Source: Halosegnis marinus
GTDB taxonomy: Archaea > Halobacteriota > Halobacteria > Halobacteriales > Haloarculaceae
Length of the DNA stretch: 64,000 nt
Assembly (NCBI RefSeq): GCF_029338355.1
Contig: NZ_CP119802.1
Span: 2,583,547 to 2,647,546 of the forward strand
Reading direction: 5' to 3'
The notes below the pieces were generated by a model. That model was not told the origin of the DNA. It saw only the letters and a program-made list of their open reading frames with translations, and did not search any database. Below are positions 34,787 to 43,700 of the stretch, in pieces (the first letter of the stretch is position 1; each line of letters starts with the position of its first letter). A program made the translations under genes and the position numbers.

Positions 34787-35862
34787 ATGGAACTCGGGTC
34801 GGCCGACGCCTTCGACACGTCCGGAACGCTCGGCATCGAGGAGGAGTTCTTCGTCGTCGACGAGCGCGGCCGCCCGACCGCCGGCACCGACGAACTCGTC
34901 TATGACTCCGAGCCCCCCGAACTCCTGGAGGGTCGGCTCGACCACGAGCTGTTCAAGTGCGTCGTGGAGACGCAGACGCCGACCTGTGAGTCGCTCGCCG
35001 AGGCGGGCGAACAGCTCTCGGCGGTCCGCGAGGCGCTCGCCGACCACGCCGCCGCACAGGGGTTCGAGATAGCCGCCGCGGGGCTGCATCCGCTGGCGAC
35101 GTGGCGCGAACTCGACCACGCGGAGAAGCCGCGCTACCGCGCGCAGTTGGAGCGCATCCAGTACCCCCAACACCGGAACACGACGGCCGGCCTCCACGTC
35201 CACGTCGGCGTGGACGACGCGGACAAGGCGACGTGGATCGCGAACGAACTCCGGTGGCACCTCCCCGTGATGCTCGCGCTGTCGGCGAACTCCCGTTCTG
35301 GAACGGCTACGACACCGGGCTGGCCTCCGCGCGGGCGACGGTGTTCGAGAACCTCCCGAACACCGGGATGCCGACGGCGTTCGACTCCTTCGAGGAGTAC
35401 GCGGCCTTCGAGCGGACGATGGTGGAGACGGACGGCATCAACGACCGCGGGGAACTGTGGTACGACGTGCGGCCGCACTCCGGCCACGGCACCGTCGAGG
35501 TGCGCACGCCGGACGGGCAGTCGGACCCGGAGCGCGTGCTGGCGTTCGTCGAGTACACCGAGGCGCTGGTCGCGGACCTCGCCGCGCGCTACGAGGACGG
35601 CGAGTCGGGGAGCGACCACCGCCGGGAACTGCTCGACGAGAACAAGTGGCGCGCGATACGCCACGGCCACGACGCGGCGCTGCTGGACCGCGAGTTCGCG
35701 GAGAGCGTCCCGCTGGGCGAACTGGTCGAGCGGGAGGCCGACCGACTCGGCGTCTCCGGCATCGTGGACCTCTACGACGCAGAGTCGGGGGCGGAGCGCC
35801 AGCGCCGACTCCGGGCCGACGAGGGCGTCGACGCGCTCTGTGAGTCGCTGAAAATCCGGTAG
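34787..35862 (+). CDS. gshA: Glutamate-cysteine ligase (haloarchaeal GshA, YbdK-like), frameshifted in this sequence
   Basis: Repaired product 358 residues. [19 protein letters not shown] is the catalytic carboxylate-amine ligase motif, followed by [12 protein letters not shown] and [12 protein letters not shown]. After the break: [15 protein letters not shown] and [17 protein letters not shown]. One base is missing in CCC at 35292-35294. Haloarchaea make gamma-glutamylcysteine instead of glutathione, and GshA of this family does the ligation. TATA-like CTTTACC (34757-34763) lies 27 nt upstream. Confidence 0.86.
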
Positions 35863-35923
35863 TCCCGCCCGGTTGCGACGAGTTTTTTCTGACGCCGGCA
35901 TTATGTCTACGCAGAGGCAACAC

Positions 35924-36379
35924 ATGTCTTCCGACGACTCCCCGTCCGGCGACGACGTCCGAGAACGGATAGAGCAGGAGGCGGAGGAACTCGACCAGCG
36001 GCTGGTGGACCTGCTAGCGTGGGTGCTCGACACGGAGACGCGGGCGCGCATCTACATCGAACTCCGCCAGCACCCCGGCCGGACGAGCGAGGAGATAGCC
36101 GAGGGGACGGGGCTGTATCCGAGCACCGTCCGCGAGGCGCTCGCCGCGCTCCACGACGACGGGACGGTGACGCGCGAGAAGCGCAAGGCCGCGGGCGCGG
36201 GCAACAACCCCTACGAGTACGAGGCCATCGCGCCCGCCGACCTCGTGGGCGAGGTGGTCGAGGAGGTCCAGGAGGAACTGAACACCGTGTTCAACCTCGA
36301 CGCGGTGCTCGGCGACGACGAGGACGACACCGATACCGGCCCCGTGACGGTCTCCGTCACGGAGGAGGACGACGCGTAG
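35924..36379 (+). CDS. Winged-helix transcriptional regulator
   Basis: 151 residues from the ATG at 35924. Upstream in-frame ATG 35903 falls too close to the T-run TTTTTTC (35883-35889) that serves as the TATA box. A helical N-terminus is followed by a winged helix-turn-helix (about 40-100): TSEEIAEGTGLYPSTVREAL and DDGTVTREKRKAAG. The acidic tail ends TVSVTEEDDA. ArsR/TrmB-like; possible targets include the next gene, coaD, but no operator was identified. Confidence 0.8.
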   Translation: MSSDDSPSGDDVRERIEQEAEELDQRLVDLLAWVLDTETRARIYIELRQHPGRTSEEIAEGTGLYPSTVREALAALHDDGTVTREKRKAAGAGNNPYEYEAIAPADLVGEVVEEVQEELNTVFNLDAVLGDDEDDTDTGPVTVSVTEEDDA

Positions 36380-36421
36380 GCGAACGGAACCACTTTACCG
36401 GGCGCCGACCACGCGCAGGGT

Positions 36422-36924
36422 ATGCAGGTCGTGCTCGGCGGCACCTTCGACCCGGTCCACGACGGCCACCGGGCGCTGTTCTCTCGCGCCTTCGAACTGG
36501 GCGACCTCACCGTCGGCCTGACCAGCGACGACCTCGCCCCCGAGACGAGAAACGAGGAGCGCTACGTCCGCCCGTTCGACGAGCGCAAGCGCGACCTCGA
36601 AGCCGTCCTCGCCGACCTCGCCGACGAGTACGACCGGGCGTTCGAGGTACGCGAACTGACGGAGCCGACGGGCATCGCGGACGAACCGGGCTTCGACGTG
36701 CTCGTCGTCTCCCCCGAGACGAAGGACGGCGGCGAGGTCGTCAACGAGGTCCGCGCCGAGCGGGGCTCGACCCGCTCGACGTGGAGGTCGTCGACCACGT
36801 CCGCGCGGAGGACGGCGGCATCATCTCCTCGACGCGCGTCGTCAACGGCGAGATAGACGTCCACGGGAACGTGACGCCCGAGCGGGAGGGCCGCGAGGGC
36901 GAGCGAAGCGAGCCCTCGAACTGA
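36422..36924 (+). CDS. coaD: Phosphopantetheine adenylyltransferase (archaeal CoaD), frameshifted in this sequence
   Basis: Repaired product 167 residues. MQVVLGGTFDPVHDGHRALF has the nucleotidyltransferase HxGH-type motif, and GIISSTRVVNGEID the ISSTRI-like motif near the end. The frame breaks after VRAERG and resumes LDPLDVEVVDHVRAEDGG. One base is missing in the GGGG run at 36762-36765. It adenylates 4'-phosphopantetheine on the way to CoA, an essential step, so the break is almost surely a sequence error. CTTTACC at 36393-36399 is its TATA box. Confidence 0.9.
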
Positions 36925-36934
36925 GCGAACCGCG

Positions 36935-37243
36935 TCACCACGACGGGGGTTCGAGCCCCGCCTCCTCCATCAGCCCCTTCCAGCGCTGTTGGACGGAGAG
37001 CCGCGACACGCCGACGGCGTCGGCCACCTCGCCCTGTGACCGGCCCTCGCCGGTGGCGAGCGTGGCGACGTAGACGGCGGCGGCGAGCGCCGGGCGCTTC
37101 GAGCGCTCGCCCTCCGGCACTGTCGAGAGGAACAGGTCGGCGGCCCGCGAGCGCGTCCCGCTGGGGAGGTCGAGCCGCTCGGCGGCGCTGTCGAGCGCGG
37201 CCAGCCACTCCTCGTTCGCCACCTCGTCGGACGCGCGGTACAC
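36935..37243 (-). CDS. TFB-like (TFIIB-family) single-domain protein
   Basis: 102 residues from a leaderless GTG at 37243 with GGTTAAGCC (37266-37273) 27 nt upstream. It holds one cyclin-like repeat: ALAAAVYVATLATGEGRSQG followed by EVADAVGVSRLSVQQRWKGL, the TFB recognition-helix region. No zinc ribbon or second repeat, so it is not a full general factor. It may be an accessory TFB-like regulator. Confidence 0.72.
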   Translation of the reverse strand: MYRASDEVANEEWLAALDSAAERLDLPSGTRSRAADLFLSTVPEGERSKRPALAAAVYVATLATGEGRSQGEVADAVGVSRLSVQQRWKGLMEEAGLEPPSW

Positions 37244-37267
37244 GGTCGGCGTTGTGCCCGGCGCGGC

Positions 37268-37669
37268 TTAACCGTTGCACCCCTCGAAGCCGAGGTCGAC
37301 GGAGGTGACGCAGCCGACCTCGTAGGGACCGAACTCGAACGTGTACGTCCCCTCGCCGTCGAGTTCCCGGCGGACCTCCTCGGGCCCGTCACAGCCGACG
37401 ATGCGACCGACCAGTGCGGGAGGGTCCGCAGCCTCGGACTCGACCACGGCGACGACGTACTCCTCGTCGGGTCCGTCGTCGGTCCCCGGCGTGGCCGCCC
37501 GGAAGTCGAGTTCGCTCACCGTCACCTCGTCGCAGACGGGCGGCTCCGTCGGCGTCGGCTCCTCGGTCGCGGTCGGGGACGGCGTCGGGGTGGGTGTCGG
37601 CATCTCGTAGGCACAGCCGGCGGCGAGGCTCGCCCCGGCCGCGGCGAGCAGGGCGCGTCGTGAGGGCAT
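37268..37669 (-). CDS. Tat-exported lipoprotein, function unknown
   Basis: 133 residues. MPSRRALLAAAGASLAAGCAYE is a twin-arginine signal with lipobox AAGC (Cys19). It is followed by a Thr/Pro linker (TPTPTPSPTATEEPTPTEPP) and a beta-rich domain with three Cys. Function unknown; it reads toward the TFB-like gene. Confidence 0.75.
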   Translation of the reverse strand: MPSRRALLAAAGASLAAGCAYEMPTPTPTPSPTATEEPTPTEPPVCDEVTVSELDFRAATPGTDDGPDEEYVVAVVESEAADPPALVGRIVGCDGPEEVRRELDGEGTYTFEFGPYEVGCVTSVDLGFEGCNG

Positions 37670-37743
37670 CGCCCGGGTGTGGGCGGCCGGCCCGTAAGTG
37701 TCTTCAGGAACACGGTTATGCCGGCCGTCCGCGTTCGCTCCCC

Positions 37744-38270
37744 ATGGACGGCCGCGTGGAGGCGATATGGACGACTCCGGAGGAGAGCGCGCCGATGGAA
37801 CCGGCCGAGAAGGTGCGCGCGCTCCCCGGCGGCCTCGACGGCGACCGCTACCGCCGCGGCACGGGCTACTACTCCCCGTTCGACGTGTGCGAGGTCACCT
37901 TCGTCGCGGCGGAGGCGCTCGATGCCATCGCGTCCGAGGCCGGCATCGACCTCTCGGGCGGCGAACACCGCCGGAACGTCGTCACGCGCGGCGTCGACCT
38001 CTCCGCGCTGTTGGAGACGCGCTTCTCCGTCGGAGGGGCCGTGTTCGAGGGCACCCGGCCGCGCCCGCCGTGCCGCCACGTCGAGCAGGTCGCCGGCCTC
38101 GACGGGCTGATGGACGCGCTCCGCGACCGCGGCGGCATCTGTGCGGACGTGGTCGAACCCGGCGAGTTCGCCGTCGGGGACGCCGTCGAGGTCGGGGAGG
38201 ACCTGTCCTTCGACGGCGAGGGCTGGCCGCGGCCATCGCGGAGCGGGCCGAGGGGCCACAAGACCCGTAA
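37744..38270 (+). CDS. MOSC-domain protein, frameshifted in this sequence
   Basis: Repaired product 175 residues. MOSC (Moco sulfurase C-terminal) features: MDGRVEAIWTTPEESAPMEP, GLDGDRYRRGTGYYS, GGEHRRNVVTRGVDL and GTRPRPPCRHVEQVAG with the conserved Cys. One G is missing in GGG at 38220-38222; repair gives the ending GLAAAIAERAEGPQDP. MOSC domains bind molybdenum cofactor or carry sulfur to it. Stand-alone versions are often detoxification or Moco-linked. A TATA-like GGTTATG is at 37712-37718. Confidence 0.82.
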
Positions 38271-38292
38271 CCGAACCCCCGGAACGCCGGGT

Positions 38293-38559
38293 ATGCACGG
38301 TCCCTCCGCGCGCGACGCGCTCGACTTCGCGGCCGACGACGGGAGCTACCCCCTCTACGGCGTCGTGCTGGTCGGCTGGCTGTTCGGCTTCACCGGCGTC
38401 CCGGACGGCGTCCTCTACTCGCTCGCGAACCTGCTCCCCGGCTACGGCTTCCGCGCGCTCGCGGACCTGTTCGCGCTCCTGTTCGAGGTGGCCGGCGTCG
38501 CCCTGCTGGTCGCGGGCGCGACGGCGCTCGTCTACCGGGCGTCCGCGGCCGCTCCGTGA
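38293..38559 (+). CDS. Small membrane protein, function unknown
   Basis: 88 residues: MHGPSARDALDFAADDGSYP, then helices at about 20-40, 42-58 and 62-82. It follows the MOSC stop by 22 nt. In the unrepaired sequence it is in frame with the first part of the MOSC gene, so an automatic call could join the two wrongly. No family recognised. Confidence 0.6.
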   Translation: MHGPSARDALDFAADDGSYPLYGVVLVGWLFGFTGVPDGVLYSLANLLPGYGFRALADLFALLFEVAGVALLVAGATALVYRASAAAP

Positions 38560-38605
38560 CCGAGAGCGATAGACTCTTTCCGGGGAGCGCGGTACCACAG
38601 GGCGC

Positions 38606-38690
38606 GCGCGGGTAGCCAAGCCAGGCCAACGGCGCAGCGCTTAGGACGCTGTCGTGTAGACGTCCGCCGGTTCGAATCCGGTCCCGCGCA
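38606..38690 (+). tRNA. tRNA-Leu (anticodon UAG)
   Basis: 85 nt. The acceptor stem GCGCGGG (38606-38612) pairs with CCCGCGC (38683-38689), followed by discriminator A; no CCA is encoded. The anticodon arm CAGCG-CTTAGGA-CGCTG gives anticodon TAG. A long variable arm follows, as in Leu tRNAs, and the T arm CCGG-TTCGAAT-CCGG is standard. No intron. Confidence 0.92.
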
Positions 38691-38761
38691 TGAGCGAACG
38701 ACGCGAGCGAGCACGCCTCGCTCCGGGTCGAATCCGGTTTCGGGAATCCGTGTAAAAGCGA
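38691..38761. repeat. tRNA-Leu 3' flank with a T-arm-like partial copy
   Basis: The 11-mer TCGAATCCGGT of the tRNA T arm (38672-38682) recurs at 38728-38738, 56 nt downstream, within GGGTCGAATCCGGTTTCGGGA. No full tRNA or integrase lies beside it. It could be a relic of a tRNA-targeting integration or of a lost tRNA; chance is possible because the repeat is short. Confidence 0.3.
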
Positions 38762-39211
38762 CTACGCCGCCCGCAGTTCTTCGAGCGTCTCGCGGACGTT
38801 CTCCACGGCGCTCTCCTTCTTCGCGGGGTAGGCTTCCACCTTCGCGCGAAGGGTGATGCCGTCGCCCCGTTTCACCTCGCCGCGGAACGCCGCCTGCTTG
38901 TCGAGCGTCAGGAAGAAGGTGCAGTCCTCGTCGACGCGCTGGTCGAGTTCCTCGATGACCGTCTCGATGTCGTCGAGGTCGGTCAGTTTCGAGAGGACGT
39001 GGCGCATCTCGTCGGCGCGTTCGAGCCGCGCCGAGAGGACGAGGATGCGGTCGCCGTGAAAGCCCTCCGTCTCGTCGCGGGCGAGCGGCGGCTCCTCCTC
39101 GTCCGTGTCGGGCAGGAACGTCGAGAGCGCGTCCGCGACGCGCTTCTCGTCCTCGGTGGCGTAGCAGAAGGCCCGCAGGTCGACGTAGTGGAACGGGACC
39201 CCGCTCGCCAT
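38762..39211 (-). CDS. RNA-binding protein of the archaeal exosome-associated COG1325 type
   Basis: 149 residues: MASGVPFHYVDLRAFCYATE, GFHGDRILVLSARLERADEM and CTFFLTLDKQAAFRGEVKRG, ending in a helix (ESAVENVRETLEELRAA). The pattern matches the short archaeal family predicted to bind RNA and linked to exosome genes; assignment is by memory of the family. It is four bases from the next upstream gene, so likely an operon. Confidence 0.75.
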   Translation of the reverse strand: MASGVPFHYVDLRAFCYATEDEKRVADALSTFLPDTDEEEPPLARDETEGFHGDRILVLSARLERADEMRHVLSKLTDLDDIETVIEELDQRVDEDCTFFLTLDKQAAFRGEVKRGDGITLRAKVEAYPAKKESAVENVRETLEELRAA

Positions 39212-39215
39212 CGGC

Positions 39216-39422
39216 TTACTCCTCGTCGTCCTCGGCGTCGGCCTCGTCGGCCTCGGTGAGCGCGTCCTCGGAGATGCCGGCCTCCTGACCGCCCTCGAAG
39301 GAGATGACGTACTGCTCGTCGCCGAACATCGTCTCCGAGACGGTCTCGACGGTGCCGACCTCGCCGTCGAAGTCGCTGTGCTCGTCGTGCAGGACGACCT
39401 TGTCGCCTTCCTCGAAGCTCAT
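39216..39422 (-). CDS. Small KOW/SH3-like protein, function unknown
   Basis: 68 residues, MSFEEGDKVVLHDEHSDFDG then EVGTVETVSETMFGDEQYVI and an acidic tail. The beta pattern (GDKVVLHDE..GEVGTV) resembles small KOW or DUF1918-like barrels. Leads the RNA-binding gene with a four-base gap. Confidence 0.65.
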   Translation of the reverse strand: MSFEEGDKVVLHDEHSDFDGEVGTVETVSETMFGDEQYVISFEGGQEAGISEDALTEADEADAEDDEE

Positions 39423-39474
39423 GCCAGCCCGTTCCCGTGAGCGAGCCAAAAGGTCGTCGTTTCCGGGCGCCCGC

Positions 39475-40340
39475 CTACCACTCGACGCCGTCGCGCGCCT
39501 CGGCGTCCATCCGGCGGAGCGCGGCGGTGGCGTTCGCGGAGTCGTAGCCGAACAGGACGCTCTCGCCGTACTCGGCGGCCACCTCCGTCGCGTGGACGAG
39601 CGCGTCCACGTCCACGTCGACGGCGTACAGTTCGACGGACAGGGGCGTCGAGAGCCGGTCGGCGAACCCCGACGCGATGGTTTCGAGCCAGTAGGTCGTC
39701 CCGTAGTGGGTGTCGTACAGCGGGACGACGAACTCGTCCACGAGCGGTTCGAGCGCGTCGAGGTCGAGCCCCGCCCGCTCGTAGAGGTGGTCGCCGTAGG
39801 GGTCCGGATAGAGGGTGAAGTACACCGTTCCCGGGATGCGTTCGACGGCCGCCTCGACGAACTCGGTGATGACGGACGCGCGCCACGCGTAGCGGTCCTC
39901 GACGCCCGTCTCCGCGGGCGGCGGTCCTCGCCGCGCTCGTGGCGCGCCTCCACCCACGCCTCGAACCGCTCGTTACAGCGGTCGCAGTAGCAGTACTCGG
40001 CGCGGGGAAAACCCACGTCGTCGAGGCGCACGTCGCCGTTCACCGCGGCGCAGTCCTCGATGATCTCGAGGAGGCCGCGCTTGTACTCCTCGTGGGTCGG
40101 GCAGACGTACGCCCAGTCGAAGTAGGTGCGGTCGCGCGTCGCCTCCTGTCCCTCGGGGTTGACGGGAACGAGGTCGGCGTTCTCCGACGCGGCGGCGTTG
40201 TCGCCGAAACAGGAGACCATGCTCACCGCGTGTTCGAGCGGTTCGTTCGACCGCCCGGACACGTCCTTCACCTCGTAGAACGCGCGGTCGAACGCCGGCG
40301 ACTCCGTGTCCTCGGCGTTGCGCGTGACGACCCCGTACAT
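39475..40340 (-). CDS. Conserved haloarchaeal protein, TIM-barrel-like, frameshifted in this sequence
   Basis: Repaired product 288 residues. Frame one: MYGVVTRNAEDTESPAFDRA, CPTHEEYKRGLLEIIEDCA, DDVGFPRAEYCYCDRCNERF with a possible zinc CxC..C site. Frame two resumes PAETGVEDRYAWRASVITEF, VPLYDTHYGTTYWLETIA and ESVLFGYDSANATAALRRM. One base is missing near 39923. Alternating strands and helices suggest a barrel of the glycosidase-like type; no catalytic pair can be asserted. Confidence 0.65.
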
Positions 40341-40397
40341 GTCGCCGGATAGCCGACGCTCGTGGGTAAGTCGTTCGGAAAAAGCGGGGAGGGCTGT

Positions 40398-40466
40398 TTA
40401 CCGACGCGCGAGGAACGCGGCGACGGCGACCAGTGCGACGACTGCGACGAGTGCTTTCTTCGACAT
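40398..40466 (-). CDS. Single-helix membrane microprotein (22 aa)
   Basis: MSKKALVAVVALVAVAAFLARR: a basic start, one hydrophobic helix and an RR end. It lies alone between two genes. A TATA-like GCTTTCAT (minus strand, 40490-40497) is about 28 nt upstream. A genuine small protein is plausible but not proven. Confidence 0.4.
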   Translation of the reverse strand: MSKKALVAVVALVAVAAFLARR

Positions 40467-40504
40467 CGTATGACACGACGACGCGCGGGATGAAAGCTCT
40501 TGTC

Positions 40505-40978
40505 CTACGCGGGGTCGATGAGCGCCGCGATGTCCTCGCGGACGATGGTGTCGCAGTAGCCACACCGGACCCCGTCGTCCAGCACGTCGAACGTCGAGTC
40601 CACCGGCTCGCCGGCCGTGGAGATGCAGTTCGCGTTGGGACACGAGAGGACGCCGACGACGCGCTCGGGCCGCGAGACCCGGAGCTTCTCGGAGACGGCG
40701 TAGTCGCGCACGATGTTGATGGTGGCGTGCGGGGCGATGAGCGAGAGGACGTCGACCTCGGCGCCGCTGAGTTCGCGGTCCTCGACCTTCACGACGTCCT
40801 TGCGGCCGAGCCGGTTCGAGGGGACGTTCATCCCGACGCTGACCTCCTCGCCGCCGGAGCCGTCGATGTCGAGGATGGCGAGGACGTTCAGCGCCTGCCC
40901 GCCGGGGATGTGGTCGATGACGGTGCCGTTCTCGATCTTCGAGACGCGGAGTTCGGTGTCTGTATCGGAGTCGGTCAT
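40505..40978 (-). CDS. pyrI: Aspartate carbamoyltransferase regulatory subunit PyrI
   Basis: 157 residues. The N-terminal nucleotide-binding domain shows [20 protein letters not shown], and the C-terminal zinc domain has four Cys (LSCPNANC, then RCGYC). It gives allosteric control of the first committed pyrimidine step. It overlaps pyrB as ATGA at 40975-40978. Confidence 0.95.
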   Translation of the reverse strand: MTDSDTDTELRVSKIENGTVIDHIPGGQALNVLAILDIDGSGGEEVSVGMNVPSNRLGRKDVVKVEDRELSGAEVDVLSLIAPHATINIVRDYAVSEKLRVSRPERVVGVLSCPNANCISTAGEPVDSTFDVLDDGVRCGYCDTIVREDIAALIDPA

Positions 40979-41877
40979 AGCATGGAGTCGAGCAGCGCCA
41001 TCCTGACGGGCACGCCGTTGTGCGCCTGCTCGAAGTAGTGGGCGTGGTCCGTTCGGTCCACGTCGGGGGCGATCTCGTCCACCCGCGGGAGCGGGTGCAT
41101 GACGGTCAGGTCGTCGCGCGCGTCGGCGAGGAGCTCCGCGTCGATGCGGTACTCGCCCGCGACGGCGCGGTACTCGTTCTCGTCGGGGAACCGCTCGCGC
41201 TGGATGCGGGTGACGTACAGCACGTCGAGGTCGGCGAGCACCGCGTCGAGGTCGGTGTGTTCCTTCACCACCGCGCCCGACTCGTGGAGGTCGAACCGGA
41301 CGTTCCGCGGCAGCCGGAGCGACTCGGGGCTGACGAAGTGCATCCGGGCGTCGAACGTCGTCAGCGCCTCGGCGAGCGAGTGGACCGTCCGGCCGTACTT
41401 CAGGTCGCCCATGATGCCGACGGTGAGGTCGTCCAGCCCCGACGCCTCCCGCATCGTGTAGAGGTCGAGCAGCGTCTGGCTCGGGTGCTGGCCCGCGCCG
41501 TCGCCCGCGTTGATGACGGGCACGTCCACGAAGTCGGCCGCGAGCTTCGCCGCCCCCTCGCTCGGGTGTCGGAGGACGATGGCGTCGGTGTAGCCCGCGA
41601 TGACGCGCATCGTGTCGGCGAGCGACTCGCCCTTCTTCACCGACGAGGACTCGACGGGCCCCATATCGACGGAGTCCCCGCCGAGCCGCTTTATCGCCGT
41701 GTCGAAGCTCATCTTCGTCCGCGTGCTCGGCTCGAAGAAACACAGGCCCAACAGCGCGTCGGGGTGGGCGTCCGCGAACGCCGCCGGGTCGGCGTCGAAG
41801 TCGGCGGCGCGGTCCAACACCGCCTCGATGTCCGCCCGCGAGAGCTGCTTCGCGCCGATGAGGTGGTCGTGGCGCAT
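40975..41877 (-). CDS. pyrB: Aspartate carbamoyltransferase catalytic subunit PyrB
   Basis: 300 residues. [20 protein letters not shown] has the carbamoyl-phosphate STRT motif, with [33 protein letters not shown] and [15 protein letters not shown]. Condenses aspartate with carbamoyl phosphate. First gene of a pyrBI operon. Confidence 0.96.
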   Translation of the reverse strand: MRHDHLIGAKQLSRADIEAVLDRAADFDADPAAFADAHPDALLGLCFFEPSTRTKMSFDTAIKRLGGDSVDMGPVESSSVKKGESLADTMRVIAGYTDAIVLRHPSEGAAKLAADFVDVPVINAGDGAGQHPSQTLLDLYTMREASGLDDLTVGIMGDLKYGRTVHSLAEALTTFDARMHFVSPESLRLPRNVRFDLHESGAVVKEHTDLDAVLADLDVLYVTRIQRERFPDENEYRAVAGEYRIDAELLADARDDLTVMHPLPRVDEIAPDVDRTDHAHYFEQAHNGVPVRMALLDSML

Positions 41878-41921
41878 CTACCTGACCGGCGTCGCGTCGC
41901 GCCTTCAATCCCCCGAAGCGT

Positions 41922-42968
41922 TCAGGCGTCCGCCCGCTCCAGCCGGAGGACGACGCTGTTGGCGCGGCCGTCGCCGTCGCGCTCCGCGAACCCGAGGTCG
42001 CCGCCCACCGACTCCGTCAGCCACTTCGAGAGCCAGAGGCCGAGCCCCTGCGAGTGCGACAGCTGCGTCACGGGCTCCTCGCGGCCGACGACCGCCTGCT
42101 CCATCTCCGGGACGCCCGGCCCGTCGTCGCCGACGGCCAGCGCGACCCGGCCCCCCTCGACGGTCGCGGAGACGGTGACGGTCGGCGCGTCGCCCGCGTG
42201 GACGGCGGCGTTCTCGACCAGTTCGCGGACGACCCGCTCCAGCCGCTCGTCGCCCGCGACCGACACGCCGTCGGGGACGGCCGTCTCGAACGTCGCGTCG
42301 GGGTGGCGCTCGCGCACCGTCGAGACGACGCCCGCGACGAGCGCGGAGAGGTCGCGCGCCTCGCCGTCGGACGGCTCGTCGAGCAGGCGCTGGAGCTCCC
42401 GCGCCTTGTCGTTGAGGTCGCCCAGCCGGTCGCCGACGGCCTCGATGCGCTCGCGCGTCTCGGCGTCCTCGACGGCGCCGGCGAGGCCGAGCAGGAGCTG
42501 TGCCTCGTTACGGAGGTTGTGGCGCAACAGGGTGTTGACCACGGAGAGCCGCTCGCGCTCGCGGGCGAGTTCGCCCGCGCGGATACGCAACACGTCGTGG
42601 ACCCCGATGACGAGGTGGGCGAAGGAACTGACGGCGAGGACGCTCGCGACGAGGAACAGCGGGACGGCGGCGTCGATGGTGCTGCGCGACAGCAGGAGCA
42701 CCGCGCCGAGCACGACCAGCCCGAGGAGGTTCCACGCCGCGACGCGGGCGACGTTGCGCGTCGAGATGTCGGCGCGGTACAGCACCGCGCTCGCGGCGAC
42801 GACGACCAGCCCGAGGGCGGTGCCCAGGGAGGCCACCGCCGTCCCCGCGAGGGGCTGCCCCGCGGCGAGCGCGAGCGCGTTCGGAACGACGACGAGCAGA
42901 CCGGTTGCCGCGAGGCTGCCGGCGGCGAGGAGCCGTCCGACCCCGGTCGAAACGCGGCGGAGATTCAC
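41922..42968 (-). CDS. Membrane histidine kinase (orphan)
   Basis: 348 residues. About four transmembrane helices in the first 135, then LSVVNTLLRHNLRNEAQLLL with the phospho-acceptor His (about 150), and an HATPase (VVRELVENAAVHAGDAP, VGDDGPGVPE). The last box reads PVTQLSHSQGLGLWLSKW. There is no PAS or response regulator. One of two similar kinases flanking a ParA-like / RAD55-like / HNH trio. The ligand is probably sensed in the membrane region. Confidence 0.87.
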   Translation of the reverse strand: MNLRRVSTGVGRLLAAGSLAATGLLVVVPNALALAAGQPLAGTAVASLGTALGLVVVAASAVLYRADISTRNVARVAAWNLLGLVVLGAVLLLSRSTIDAAVPLFLVASVLAVSSFAHLVIGVHDVLRIRAGELARERERLSVVNTLLRHNLRNEAQLLLGLAGAVEDAETRERIEAVGDRLGDLNDKARELQRLLDEPSDGEARDLSALVAGVVSTVRERHPDATFETAVPDGVSVAGDERLERVVRELVENAAVHAGDAPTVTVSATVEGGRVALAVGDDGPGVPEMEQAVVGREEPVTQLSHSQGLGLWLSKWLTESVGGDLGFAERDGDGRANSVVLRLERADA

Positions 42969-43062
42969 AGGGGGACGACGACGGCCCGGGAAATAAACGG
43001 ATACGGAGACGTGTCAACGCCCGCCACCCCGGGCTTAGGTACGAGGGCGCGCCACCCGACCC

Positions 43063-43674
43063 GTGTTGGCCATCACGGGCGGCAAGGGCGGCGTCGGGAA
43101 GACCACCACCGCACTCGGGCTCGCGGCCGCGGCGGCGCGGGCCGGCGACCGTCCGGTCGTCGTCGACGCGGACCGGGACTGTCCGAACCTCGCCGTCGCG
43201 GCCGGAACCGACGGAAAGGGGCTGGGACGGCTCGCCGCGGGCGACCCGCTCCGCGTCGCCGGGACGCGCGTCGCCGGTGTCACCGTCCTCGGCGCCCGTC
43301 CGGGCGAAGACGCCTTCCCCGAGGCCGCCGACCGCCTCGCCGCAGCCGACCGTCCCGTGGTGCTCGACTGTCCGGCCGGGGCGGGCGAGCCGACGGCGGC
43401 CCCGCTCGCCGCTGCCGACCGCTCGGTCGTCGTCGCGCGGCGGACCCGGCGCGCGCTCGCAGACGGCCGGAAGGCCGCGGCGATGGCCCGACGGCTCGGG
43501 GCTACCCCCGCGGGCGTCGTGCTGTCGCGCGCCGAGCGCGTCGGCCGCGCCGAGCGCGTGTTCGAGACCACGGTACTCGAGCGGGTGCCGCGGACGGACG
43601 GCCCCGCGCCCTGGCGCCGCCACCGACCGGTGTACGACCGGCTCTACCGGTCGTTACGCCGACAGAATCCTTAA
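43063..43674 (+). CDS. ParA/MinD-like P-loop ATPase
   Basis: 203 residues from the GTG at 43063, with TATA-like CTTAGG (43034-43039) about 27 nt upstream. LAITGGKGGVGKTTTALGL is the deviant Walker A with both lysines; VVVDADRDCPNLAVA and VVLDCPAGAGEPT follow. It is small and lacks a membrane-targeting helix. Paired with the downstream RAD55-like gene; role in positioning or regulation unknown. Confidence 0.82.
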   Translation: MLAITGGKGGVGKTTTALGLAAAAARAGDRPVVVDADRDCPNLAVAAGTDGKGLGRLAAGDPLRVAGTRVAGVTVLGARPGEDAFPEAADRLAAADRPVVLDCPAGAGEPTAAPLAAADRSVVVARRTRRALADGRKAAAMARRLGATPAGVVLSRAERVGRAERVFETTVLERVPRTDGPAPWRRHRPVYDRLYRSLRRQNP

Positions 43675-43700
43675 CATCGGGTAGCGACATAGTGAACGCA

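Noticed and set aside
36941..36968. tRNA T-arm-like hairpin GGGGGTTCGAGCCCC
   Set aside because: It lies inside the coding end of the TFB-like gene and has no acceptor or anticodon arm around it.
37414..38559. Single long ORF joining a MOSC protein with a membrane protein
   Set aside because: The join arises only because one G is missing at 38220-38222; repair gives a MOSC stop at 38270 and a separate ATG at 38293.
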